A DNA stretch of 10,678 nucleotides from Euzebyaceae bacterium (GTDB lineage Bacteria; Actinomycetota; Nitriliruptoria; Euzebyales; Egibacteraceae): the NCBI GenBank assembly GCA_013696915.1, contig JACCXR010000504.1, positions 1-10,678 of the forward strand. The letters are read 5' to 3'. Position 1 is the first letter of the stretch; every line of letters starts with the position of its first letter. Positions 1 through 6,228 of this stretch are shown here, one piece after another. The notes under the pieces were generated by a model. It did no database searches. It was not told the origin of the DNA and worked only from the letters and a program-made list of their open reading frames with translations. The translations under genes and the position numbers were made by a program.

Positions 1-121
1 CCCTCCGAGCCGCCGGTGACCGCCACGGAGCGTTTCTCGGGCGGACCGCCACGGTGGTCGCGGCATAGGGCGCCGTAGGCCCTGAGCAGCCCGCGCGCCG
101 CACCCGCAGGGACCGGCGTGC
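1..121. other. Left-edge region without a supported gene
   Basis: This stretch lies downstream of the minus-strand diguanylate cyclase gene. A plus-strand frame starting at base 3 reads to a TAG at 66-68 and could be the last 21 residues of a gene entering from the left, but that is too short to recognise. The 11-mer gaccgccacgg occurs twice (18-28 and 44-54), 26 bp apart. I see no convincing terminator for the gene ending at 122. Confidence 0.4.
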
Positions 122-1936
122 TCAAGCCGCCCTCACGCCGGCGGACTTGTCCGCGTACATCGCCTCGTCGGCGCGGCGCAGCAGTGCCGGGGAGTCCACG
201 CCGTCGTCGGGGGACAGCGCAACCCCGACACTGGCGCCGCAGGTGAAGTCGTTGCCCTCGACCGTGACGGGCTCGGCCAGGATCAACCGCACGTCGGCGG
301 CGACGGCCTCCGTGATCCACCGGTCGCCGCCCGCCGGCAGCACGACCGCGAACTCGTCCCCGCCGAGCCGTCCGACGGTCGACCCGGTGGGGACCGCGGC
401 TCGCAAGCGCGTGGCCATCTCTTGAAGGACGGCGTCGCCGACGTGGTGTCCCCAGGTGTCGTTGATCCGCTTGAAGCGGTCCAGGTCGATCAGCAGCACG
501 CTCACCGGTGCCGCCCGGGGGAGCGCCTGCGCCAGCGCGGAGTCCAGCTGGCTCCGCAGCAGCCCGCGGTTCGCCAGGCCGGTGAGCGCGTCGTGGGTAG
601 CGTCGTACTCGCGCGACGCGGCCTCGTACCGCAGCCGGTCGACGAGGATGCTGTTGTCGAGCACCGCGGCCGCGTGGGCGGCGACCGTCTCGAGCAGCTC
701 CACGTCGGCGGCGTCGAATCGCTGGAGGGACCGCCGCTCGGCGGCGGCGACAATGCCGATCACGCCGCCTTCGCCCCGCAACGGCACGGCGATGGCGTGA
801 CGCCGGTCCTGCCCGGCCACGTGCGCCCGACCGTCGGCCTCGCCGCCCGGCTGCCCGGCGACCAGCGAACGCCCGCTGGCCGCGACCTGACCAGCGAGGG
901 TGCGCTCCAGCTCCGCCGCGTCTGGGGCATCCGCGTGGAGCAGGTTGTCGTGGGCGATCCGCAGGCGCAGCGGTCCGCCGGCGCCACCGCGGTACAGCAC
1001 GACCTCTGCCACGGCGCAGCCGAGAAGGTCGCGCACGCGCGTCAGCAGGCTGGCGCCCAGGGACTCGGTGTCCGCCGCGCGCTCCCCCACGATCTGGTAC
1101 AGGATCTCCAGCTTGGTGTTCCGGCGCCACGCCTGCGTCGCGACGCGGCACGCGGCGAGCAGCAGCCCCGCGAGGAGCCCGAGGAGGACGAGCGCCGGGG
1201 GGTGACCATCTGCGAGGTCGAGCACGAGCAGCGCCAGGGTGGTGCTCATGACCGCCGCGACGACCAGGCCGACACCGGTCGCCGGCTCGACCACGGGGGA
1301 CCACCGGCCGGACTCGAGCGCGATGCCGAGGGTGACGGTCAGATTGCTGATGACCATGAGCGCGGCGGTGCCGGCCGCTGCCGCAAGCCAGCCCCGACCG
1401 CTCGTGGGGGCCCCCGGGCCGAGCACCAGGCGGTACGCCACGACCGCGAAGGCGTTGTAGAACAGCATCGACGTGAGGTTGGCCACGGCGTGGAGCGGCG
1501 GCTTCCGGCGGTCGGCGATCAGGCCCCCGAGTGCCCCCGTCACCACGGCGAGCGCCACGCCCGGCCCTGGCAGGACGGCCGCGGCGAGCAGCAGCGGCAG
1601 GTCGCTGAGGTTGAACTTGTGCGCCTCGTGCCGGACGGCGACATGCAGCGGAACGGCTTCGGTGAGGCAGAACAGGGCGCCGAGGAGCCACCATGGCAGG
1701 AAGGGGATCTCGACCGGCGCGGACAGGTGCCGGATCCCGACGGTGAACAGCGCGACCGCGCCGCCCAGCAGGACGGCGTTGAACAGCCACGCCCGGACAG
1801 CGCCCGCGCCGGGGCGCGAAGGGGCCGGTCCGCCCGGCGGAGGATCGGAACAGGAGGTCACGCACTGTGTATCGGACGCTAGCGCGAGGGCTTTACCCCT
1901 CTGGACCGGCGGCGGGTCGCGCGGCCCGGGCCGCAT
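122..1936 (-). CDS. Membrane-bound GAF-GGDEF diguanylate cyclase
   Basis: Predicted to make cyclic di-GMP from two GTP at the inner face of the membrane. The 604-residue product has a Pro/Gly-rich N-terminus, then about seven hydrophobic segments (roughly residues 49-67, 80-98, 113-140, 152-172, 183-208, 219-240, 247-264), a GAF-like domain at about 275-430, and a GGDEF domain at about 445-600. The active-site motif is intact (GGDEF at 525-529), as are the metal-site stretch LLIDLDRFKRIND (481-493) and THDALTGLANR (447-457). The inhibitory I-site RxxD that usually precedes the motif is absent; PTGS (516-519) sits there. I kept the ATG at 1936, which leaves 44 bp to divergent purB. No Shine-Dalgarno supports it, and a GTG at 1861 (579 residues) would remove only low-complexity sequence. 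The membrane part may be a sensor; its ligand is unknown. The cyclase call is firm. Confidence 0.9.
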   Translation of the reverse strand: MRPGPRDPPPVQRGKALALASDTQCVTSCSDPPPGGPAPSRPGAGAVRAWLFNAVLLGGAVALFTVGIRHLSAPVEIPFLPWWLLGALFCLTEAVPLHVAVRHEAHKFNLSDLPLLLAAAVLPGPGVALAVVTGALGGLIADRRKPPLHAVANLTSMLFYNAFAVVAYRLVLGPGAPTSGRGWLAAAAGTAALMVISNLTVTLGIALESGRWSPVVEPATGVGLVVAAVMSTTLALLVLDLADGHPPALVLLGLLAGLLLAACRVATQAWRRNTKLEILYQIVGERAADTESLGASLLTRVRDLLGCAVAEVVLYRGGAGGPLRLRIAHDNLLHADAPDAAELERTLAGQVAASGRSLVAGQPGGEADGRAHVAGQDRRHAIAVPLRGEGGVIGIVAAAERRSLQRFDAADVELLETVAAHAAAVLDNSILVDRLRYEAASREYDATHDALTGLANRGLLRSQLDSALAQALPRAAPVSVLLIDLDRFKRINDTWGHHVGDAVLQEMATRLRAAVPTGSTVGRLGGDEFAVVLPAGGDRWITEAVAADVRLILAEPVTVEGNDFTCGASVGVALSPDDGVDSPALLRRADEAMYADKSAGVRAA

Positions 1937-1960
1937 GCGTCATGCTGCCGTTGCCGCGAC

Positions 1961-1968
1961 GAGGAAGG
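1961..1968 (+). promoter_or_regulatory. Probable purB ribosome binding site
   Basis: The purine-rich stretch gaggaagg ends 12 nt before the GTG at 1981. The spacing is slightly long. It favours 1981 over the in-frame ATG at 1867, which would add 38 residues that do not resemble PurB. Confidence 0.5.
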
Positions 1969-1980
1969 CCCGCGCCAGAC

Positions 1981-3270
1981 GTGATCCCCCGCTACACCCG
2001 GCCCGAGATGGGCGCGCTGTGGACCGACGAGGCGAAGCTCGCCACCTGGGTGGAGGTGGAGGTCCTGGCGACCGAGGCGCACGTCGAGCTCGGCGTCGTG
2101 CCGCCCGGGGACCTCGCCGCCATCCGCCGGGGTCGCGCCCCGGACCCCACGCGCGTCGCCGAGATCGAACGGGAGACCGACCACGACGTCATCGCGTTCC
2201 TCACCGCCTTCGCGGAGACGATCCCCGACCACGACGGAACCCGTCCGGCGCGGTGGGTGCACCACGGGATGACCTCGTCGGACCTCGTCGACACCGCGCA
2301 GGGTGCGACGCTGGCCCGTGCGAGCGACCTCGTCATCGCGGAGACGGACCGCCTGGTCGCGGTGCTCAAGCGCCGGGCGCTCGAGCACTGGGACACCGTC
2401 TGCGCCGGCCGCACCCACGGCGTCCAGGCCGAGCCGACGACCTTCGGGCACAAACTGGCCCAGTTCGCGTTCGCCGTCGACCGTGGTCGGACCCGGCTGC
2501 GGGCCGCCCGCGCCGCTGTCGCGGTCGGGTCGATCTCGGGCGCCGTCGGCACGTACTCGAACATCGACCCGTTCGTCGAGCGGCACGTGTGCGGGCGGCT
2601 CGGCCTCGGCGTGGAGCCGGTCCCCACCCAGGTCGTCGCCCGCGACCGCCACGCCGAACTGCTGACGGCGCTCGCGGTGCTCGGGGCGTCCGTCGAGCAG
2701 ATCGGCCTGGAGGTGCGCCACCTCCAGCGCACGGAGGTGCGGGAGGCCGAGGAGCCCTTCGGCGCGGGCCAGAAGGGGTCGTCGGCGATGCCGCACAAGC
2801 GCAACCCGATCACCGCCGAGCGGATCTGCGGGCTCGCCCGTGTCCTGCGCGGAAACGCGCTCGTGGCGCTGGAGAACGTGGCGCTGTGGCACGAGCGGGA
2901 CATCTCGCACTCGTCCGCCGAGCGGGTGGTGCTCCCCGACTCACTGATCGCCGCCGACTACCAGCTGCACCTCGCCGTCCGGGTCGTCGAGGGGCTGCGC
3001 GTCTTCCCCGACAGGATGCGGGCCAACCTCGAGGCCACGGGCGGGCTCGTCTACTCCTCGCAGGTCCTGCTCGGGCTCGTCGAGTGCGGCATGGCCCGCG
3101 ACGACGCGTACCGCGTCGTCCAAGCGGCGGCGATGCGGACCTGGGAGACCGGGGCGCCGTTCGGCGAGACCCTCGCGGAGGAGGGCGTCGAGGTCCCAGA
3201 GGGTGCATTCGACCCGGCCCGGTTCCTCGTGCGGCACGGCACGGTCCGCGAACGGCTGGAGGCGCTGTAG
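1981..3270 (+). CDS. purB: Adenylosuccinate lyase
   Basis: A cytosolic lyase of the fumarase/aspartase superfamily that acts twice in purine synthesis: SAICAR to AICAR plus fumarate, and adenylosuccinate to AMP plus fumarate. The 429-residue product from the GTG at 1981 begins MIPRYTRPEMGALW, the usual PurB N-terminus of the ~430-residue form. The superfamily signature GSSAMPHKRNP is at 266-276; its Ser267/268 lie on the flexible catalytic loop. AGRTHGVQAEP at 142-152 carries the second catalytic histidine (His146), and HHGMTSSDLVDTA lies further N-terminal. The C-terminus looks complete. The gene is divergent from the diguanylate cyclase gene and is followed after 1 nt by a truncated flavoprotein gene. 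purE lies beyond that on the opposite strand. No purine-responsive element is apparent upstream. Confidence 0.96.
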   Translation: MIPRYTRPEMGALWTDEAKLATWVEVEVLATEAHVELGVVPPGDLAAIRRGRAPDPTRVAEIERETDHDVIAFLTAFAETIPDHDGTRPARWVHHGMTSSDLVDTAQGATLARASDLVIAETDRLVAVLKRRALEHWDTVCAGRTHGVQAEPTTFGHKLAQFAFAVDRGRTRLRAARAAVAVGSISGAVGTYSNIDPFVERHVCGRLGLGVEPVPTQVVARDRHAELLTALAVLGASVEQIGLEVRHLQRTEVREAEEPFGAGQKGSSAMPHKRNPITAERICGLARVLRGNALVALENVALWHERDISHSSAERVVLPDSLIAADYQLHLAVRVVEGLRVFPDRMRANLEATGGLVYSSQVLLGLVECGMARDDAYRVVQAAAMRTWETGAPFGETLAEEGVEVPEGAFDPARFLVRHGTVRERLEAL

Positions 3271-3271
3271 T

Positions 3272-3571
3272 CATGGCGAAGGGCCGCCCCGCATCGTGCG
3301 CCTCCACGGGCGCGGCGAGGTCGTCCTGGCCGACGATCCCCGCTTTCCGGTGCTGGCGGCGCGCCTGCCCGACCTGCCGGGCGCCTGCGCCGTCATCCGC
3401 GTCGATGTGACCCGCGTCGCCGACTCCTGCGGCTTCGCGGTCCCGCTGACGGAGTACCGCGCTCAGCGCGCCCTCCTGCCGGGCTGGGCGGAGCGCCGTG
3501 GGCCGGACGGCCTCACCGCCTACCGGGCGGACCGCAACGCCGCCAGCATCGACGGGCTGCCAGCGCTGTAG
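3272..3571 (+). pseudogene. 5'-truncated FMN-binding pyridoxamine-phosphate-oxidase-like gene
   Basis: The frame from 3272 reads HGEGPPRIVRLHGRGEVV, then VIRVDVTRVADSCGF, and ends NAASIDGLPAL. This matches what I know of the C-terminal half of a pyridoxamine 5'-phosphate oxidase-related family of about 185 residues, found in actinobacteria. The N-terminal half, which forms much of the split-barrel FMN site and usually contains an SPKG-like stretch, is absent: recognisable family sequence starts 2 nt after the purB stop, and upstream DNA is intact purB. Frame-compatible starts are an ATG at 3203 inside purB and a GTG at 3296; neither restores the missing part. About 100 residues remain with no internal stop, so the loss may be recent, or a short product may still be made. 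It ends 31 nt before the convergent purE stop. The family call is fairly sure, and the truncation is visible directly. Confidence 0.72.
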
Positions 3572-3602
3572 CCGCGCGGGGGCGCAGAGCGGAATCGGCG
3601 GA

Positions 3603-4133
3603 TCAGCGGAACCCGATCCCGCGCGCACCGCTGCCGGGTGCGAACTCGGCGCGCACCTTCTCGTCCTTCGCCCGGACTTTGTCCGCCATGTCGGCGCGGA
3701 AGGCGTCGTAGCGGCGGCGCAGCAGCTCGTCCGTCGCGGCCAGGATCCGGACGGCGAGCAGGCCGGCGTTGCGGCCACCGTCGATGGCGACCGTGGCGAC
3801 CGGCACGCCCGGCGGCATCTGCGCGATCGCGAGGAGCGCGTCGACGCCTTCTAGGCGGCTGGAGCTGATCGGTACGCCGATCACCGGCAGCGACGTCACC
3901 GCCGCGAGCACGCCGGGCAGGTGCGCGGCCATGCCCGCGCCGGCGATGACGACCCGCAGACCCCGGCCGGACGCGTCGCGCGCCCAGGCCAGCGCGTCGT
4001 CGGGAGTGCGGTGCGCCGAGAGCACGCGGACCTCGGCGGTGAGATCGAACTCGACGAGCGCGTCGAACGCGGGCCGCATGACCGGCAGGTCCGAGTCGCT
4101 GCCCATGACGATGCCGACGGCGGGGGCTTGCAT
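3603..4133 (-). CDS. purE: N5-carboxyaminoimidazole ribonucleotide mutase, class I
   Basis: Converts N5-CAIR to CAIR in de novo purine synthesis. The 176-residue product starts at the ATG at 4133, after a ggag at 4141-4144 with a 7-nt spacer. GSDSDLPVM (11-19) forms the phosphate-binding start, SAHRTP (39-44) holds the conserved His41, and AGAGMAAHLPG (64-74) holds His71. QMPPGVPVATVAI follows at 105-117. The AAHLPG form marks class I, which uses N5-CAIR and normally needs PurK; purK is not in this window. The C-terminal tail after about residue 135 (RRRYDAFRADMADKVRAKDEKV) is long and charged, as in many class I enzymes. It lies at the 3' end of the minus-strand acylphosphatase/polymerase group, and its start falls inside the upstream unknown ORF, so it may be co-transcribed with that group. 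Confidence 0.95.
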   Translation of the reverse strand: MQAPAVGIVMGSDSDLPVMRPAFDALVEFDLTAEVRVLSAHRTPDDALAWARDASGRGLRVVIAGAGMAAHLPGVLAAVTSLPVIGVPISSSRLEGVDALLAIAQMPPGVPVATVAIDGGRNAGLLAVRILAATDELLRRRYDAFRADMADKVRAKDEKVRAEFAPGSGARGIGFR

Positions 4134-4690
4134 GCGCTGGCTCCGATCTCCCGTTCGGGCGTGATCCGGCGCGCACGGTACAGCGAACCGGTCGCACGGC
4201 CGGGCGCGGCAGCGACGCCTACCTCGAGTTCGCCGCGGCCGACCGAGCACGCCAGGCTGGTGGCGGGTCGAGGGCAGCGGCGGCAGCGTCCGGTCGTGAC
4301 TCGTCCTCCGCGGACCCGCTGGCCGGCCGCGTCCACGAGCTGGGCGACCTTGCGGACCGCGCTGCGTGCGCGTTTCGCTCGCACGTTGCTCATGCCGCAG
4401 TGGCAGGCGTCCTTCAGGTCGATGAGCACTCGCAGCGTCCCTGCGAGATCTGTGTCGCCCGTGACCTGTTCGAGGTGGTCGGCCGCTCGCCGTAGAGCCG
4501 CGCCTCCCGCAGTCGAGTGCGCGCCTCCGCGCCACTGCAGGGCTGCGTCCGGTCGACGCGCCGAGGTGTCATCGCCGAATCTTTGCACCGCCAAGAGCTC
4601 GTCACCACCGTCGACCAACCTCACGAGATCGGCGTCGACGTCGGCGTCGAGGTCGAGCAGCGGCGCCGCCAGCCGGCGGCCAGAGGTCAT
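3896..4690 (-). CDS. Unknown Cys-pair protein coupled to the LigD-type polymerase
   Basis: I do not recognise this gene. Its ATG (4690-4688) shares one base with the polymerase stop codon (TGATG), which suggests translational coupling. Residues 1-185 lie between the polymerase and purE. They include an acidic start (LLDLDADVDADLVRLVDGGDE), a helical-looking segment at about 64-125 (LRRAADHLEQVTGDTDLAG, then RVLIDLKDACHCGM) and two cysteine pairs, Cys96/Cys98 and Cys136/Cys139, plus Cys148, which could bind zinc. Codon third positions are less GC-biased than in its neighbours, with CGA, GGA, GCA, AGA and CAA codons. The frame has no stop until 3896, so a full-length product of 264 residues would overlap purE by 238 nt, an unusually long overlap. 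That casts doubt on the 3' end or on the gene itself. Alternatives are a decayed or frameshifted gene, or non-coding DNA. Confidence 0.38.
   Translation of the reverse strand: MTSGRRLAAPLLDLDADVDADLVRLVDGGDELLAVQRFGDDTSARRPDAALQWRGGAHSTAGGAALRRAADHLEQVTGDTDLAGTLRVLIDLKDACHCGMSNVRAKRARSAVRKVAQLVDAAGQRVRGGRVTTGRCRRCPRPATSLACSVGRGELEVGVAAAPGRATGSLYRARRITPEREIGASACKPPPSASSWAATRTCRSCGPRSTRSSSSISPPRSACSRRTALPTTRWPGRATRPAGVCGSSSPARAWPRTCPACSRR
4141..4144 (-). promoter_or_regulatory. purE ribosome binding site
   Basis: GGAG on the minus strand, 7 nt before the ATG at 4133. It fixes the purE start against several longer in-frame readings whose extra residues are Arg/Pro-rich shadow sequence. Confidence 0.6.
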
Positions 4691-5598
4691 CAGGCGTCCC
4701 GGGTGCGGGCGCGCGGGCTCGCGTCCACGCTTGGGAAGCCGGCGTCGGCGAGGGCCCGCCGGGCCTGCTCGATCCGCTGGGGCGCCGGCATGGTGGCCCA
4801 GGGGTCCGGCCGGTTGGGTGCGGTCGCCAGCGTGAACGCTGTCGGGTCGAGTTCGTCGGTGACCTCGTCCCACTCCAGGGGCGTGGAGACCGTCCCCGCC
4901 GGGTGCGCCCGCGGGCTCCACGGCGCGGCGAGCGTCTGGGCGGCGCCGTTGCGGGACCAGTCGAGCAGCAGTCGACCGCCCCGCTCCGCCTTGCGCATCT
5001 GCACGGTGAGGTCGTCGGGGTGGCGGGCGGCGCACACGCGGACGACCGCGAGCCCGAATCCCCGCAGCTCGTCGAACCCGTAGCGCCGCTCGACCGGGAC
5101 GTAGACGTGCAGGCCGCGCTTGCCGCTGGTCTTCACCGCCGACGCAAGGCCGAGCCCGTCGAGGATCTCCCGCAGCCACAGCGCCGCCCGCGCCGCCGAC
5201 TGGGTCGCGTCGGCGGGATCGAGGTCGAACACGAGCAGGTCCGGGCGGTCTGGCCGTGCGGTGGTGGAGAACCAGTGGTGGAACTCGACGGTGTTCTGGT
5301 TCGCCAGCCATCGCAGGTCGTCGAGGTCGTCGGCGAGGGGGTAGGCGACCTCCCGCCGCGATGATGGCGTCCACACCGTGAACCGCTTCACGGACGCGGG
5401 GGCGGAGGCGGCGAGGTTCTTCTGGAAGAACCCCGGCCGGTCGACGCCGCTCGGATGGCGCAGCAGGGTGAGCGGCCGGCCGGCGATGTGCGGGAGCATG
5501 CGGCCGGCGACCTGCTCCAGGTAGTGCCACAGATCGGCCTTCGTGAACCCGGCTTGCGGCCAGAGCAGCTTGTCGGGGCTGGTCAGGGTCGCGGTCAC
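4690..5598 (-). CDS. Stand-alone LigD-type NHEJ polymerase/primase domain
   Basis: An archaeo-eukaryotic-primase-type nucleotidyltransferase like the polymerase domain of bacterial LigD, which fills ends during Ku-dependent non-homologous end joining. The 302-residue length is that of the isolated domain, with no ligase or 3'-phosphoesterase module. Visible motifs: RHPSGVDRPGFFQKN (47-61), the catalytic pair in VFDLDP (Asp125, Asp127), TSGKRGLHVYVP (157-168, with His164) and LLDWSRN (211-217, with the third metal ligand Asp213). All three catalytic aspartates are present. It starts at a GTG at 5598 within a GTGA overlap with the acylphosphatase stop, and its own stop overlaps the next ORF by one base. 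No ku or ligase gene is in the window. Stand-alone copies of this domain are common in actinobacteria and are often annotated ligD; activity in end joining is inferred. Confidence 0.9.
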   Translation of the reverse strand: MTATLTSPDKLLWPQAGFTKADLWHYLEQVAGRMLPHIAGRPLTLLRHPSGVDRPGFFQKNLAASAPASVKRFTVWTPSSRREVAYPLADDLDDLRWLANQNTVEFHHWFSTTARPDRPDLLVFDLDPADATQSAARAALWLREILDGLGLASAVKTSGKRGLHVYVPVERRYGFDELRGFGLAVVRVCAARHPDDLTVQMRKAERGGRLLLDWSRNGAAQTLAAPWSPRAHPAGTVSTPLEWDEVTDELDPTAFTLATAPNRPDPWATMPAPQRIEQARRALADAGFPSVDASPRARTRDA

Positions 5599-5873
5599 CG
5601 CACCGCGAAACCGGATTCGGCGTCCACCGTGTCGATGCGCTCGACCTCGATCTCCTCGACGTCGGCGTGGCGCGGCCCCGAGCGGCAGAAGGCCACGGCG
5701 GCCTCGACCGCATCAGCCGGCCCCTGGAACTCCGCCTCCACCTCGCCGTCCCCGCGGTTGCGGACCCACCCCGTCAACCCGAGGCGTTGCGCCTCGTCCC
5801 GGGTGCTCGCCCGGAAGAACACGCCTTGAACGAGCCCGGACACGACGACCCGACGCCGTTCGATGTTCGCCAT
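5595..5873 (-). CDS. acyP: Acylphosphatase
   Basis: A small alpha/beta cytosolic enzyme that hydrolyses the carboxyl-phosphate bond of acylphosphates. From the ATG at 5873 the product has 92 residues, the family norm. The phosphate loop VSGLVQGVFFR (11-21) carries catalytic Arg21, and LTGWVRNRGDGEVE (33-46) carries catalytic Asn39. The usual GVGFR reads GVFFR. The start is uncertain: the ATG at 5873 has no Shine-Dalgarno, whereas an in-frame GTG at 5912 lies 6 nt after a GGGAG (minus strand, 5923-5919) and would add 13 residues. The ATG gives the better family length. The stop overlaps the GTG of the polymerase gene by 4 nt, so the two are almost certainly co-translated. A small membrane-protein gene diverges 67 bp away. 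Confidence 0.9.
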   Translation of the reverse strand: MANIERRRVVVSGLVQGVFFRASTRDEAQRLGLTGWVRNRGDGEVEAEFQGPADAVEAAVAFCRSGPRHADVEEIEVERIDTVDAESGFAVR

Positions 5874-5926
5874 GGGGATGTCGATACCCTGGCCGGGGAA
5901 TCGGTACCGCACGACCAACTCCCGTC

Positions 5927-5932
5927 GAAGGG
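5927..5932 (+). promoter_or_regulatory. Ribosome binding site of the small membrane protein
   Basis: GAAGGG lies 8 nt before the ATG at 5941. It supports that start over the in-frame ATG at 5863, which would overlap the acylphosphatase gene and add 26 residues of no clear character. Confidence 0.55.
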
Positions 5933-5940
5933 TTCAACGC

Positions 5941-6153
5941 ATGTGGGCTTTCCTGTCACGCCGGTTCCGCCAGTGGGTGCTGCTCGTCGTCGCGGTCCCC
6001 GTCGTCGCCTGGGTGCTCGACCGCCTGGGCGCGGCGATCGAGCAGCGCGGCGGCGAGACGTCGACCAGCCGCAACTTCCGCAAGGCCGGTGCCTGGGTCA
6101 GCCGCCAGCAGCGCGGTCCCGGCTCGCGTCGTCGCCGCCGCGCCCTTGGCTGA
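5941..6153 (+). CDS. Small single-pass membrane protein of unknown function
   Basis: A 70-residue product with a basic N-terminus (MWAFLSRRFRQW), one hydrophobic helix at about residues 13-28 (VLLVVAVPVVAWVL), then a polar segment and a very basic tail ending SRRRRRALG. The basic residues on both sides and the short length suggest an inner-membrane protein with most of its mass on the cytoplasmic side. I recognise no domain. A good Shine-Dalgarno, codon usage like its neighbours and divergence from the acylphosphatase gene support a real gene. It ends 75 bp before purC. Its function and any link to purine synthesis are unknown. Confidence 0.65.
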   Translation: MWAFLSRRFRQWVLLVVAVPVVAWVLDRLGAAIEQRGGETSTSRNFRKAGAWVSRQQRGPGSRRRRRALG

Positions 6154-6198
6154 TCGACCTCTTCTGAACGGGCGAACCACTCACACCGACGCGGTGCT

Positions 6199-6210
6199 GC
6201 GGCCGGCCGC
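6199..6210. repeat. 12-bp perfect palindrome upstream of purC
   Basis: GCGGCCGGCCGC is self-complementary over 12 bp and lies just upstream of the candidate -10, where a repressor could bind. In DNA this GC-rich such a palindrome can easily arise by chance. Confidence 0.3.
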
Positions 6211-6214
6211 CCGG

Positions 6215-6220
6215 TAGCCT
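6215..6220 (+). promoter_or_regulatory. Candidate -10 element for a leaderless purC transcript
   Basis: TAGCCT fits the actinobacterial TANNNT consensus and ends 8 nt before the purC ATG, which would place transcription start at or next to the A of the ATG. purC has no Shine-Dalgarno. No -35 is evident. The same layout occurs before purQ. Confidence 0.45.
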
Positions 6221-6228
6221 GCGCCGGC

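Noticed and set aside
18..54. Repeated 11-mer gaccgccacgg as a possible repeat array or operator
   Set aside because: Only two copies, GC-rich, and not beside any start codon. Chance is likely.
173..181. Leaderless-type TACACA box before the alternative GTG of the cyclase (minus strand near 1866-1871)
   Set aside because: The box does not end in T and lies only 4 nt from the GTG, too close for a -10 element. The coordinates of this entry mark only the cyclase gene's 3' region; the box itself is at about 1866-1871.
422..1882. Plus-strand frame of about 486 codons opposite the diguanylate cyclase
   Set aside because: Its translation is rich in Gln/Arg/Gly without any recognisable motif, and the opposite strand carries intact GAF and GGDEF motifs.
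1877..1884. CGCTAGCG palindrome between the cyclase and purB as an operator
   Set aside because: Eight bases is too short to support a call, and it lies inside the cyclase gene if the 1936 start is right.
1473..3410. Long plus-strand frame of about 645 codons across the cyclase 5' end and purB
   Set aside because: Its translation is Arg/Gly/Pro-rich and contains none of the PurB motifs, which lie in another frame. It is open only because of high GC.
3896..5713. Single 605-residue minus-strand protein
   Set aside because: The part upstream of 4690 is an out-of-frame shadow of the polymerase and acylphosphatase genes. Only the segment from the ATG at 4690 was kept as a candidate.
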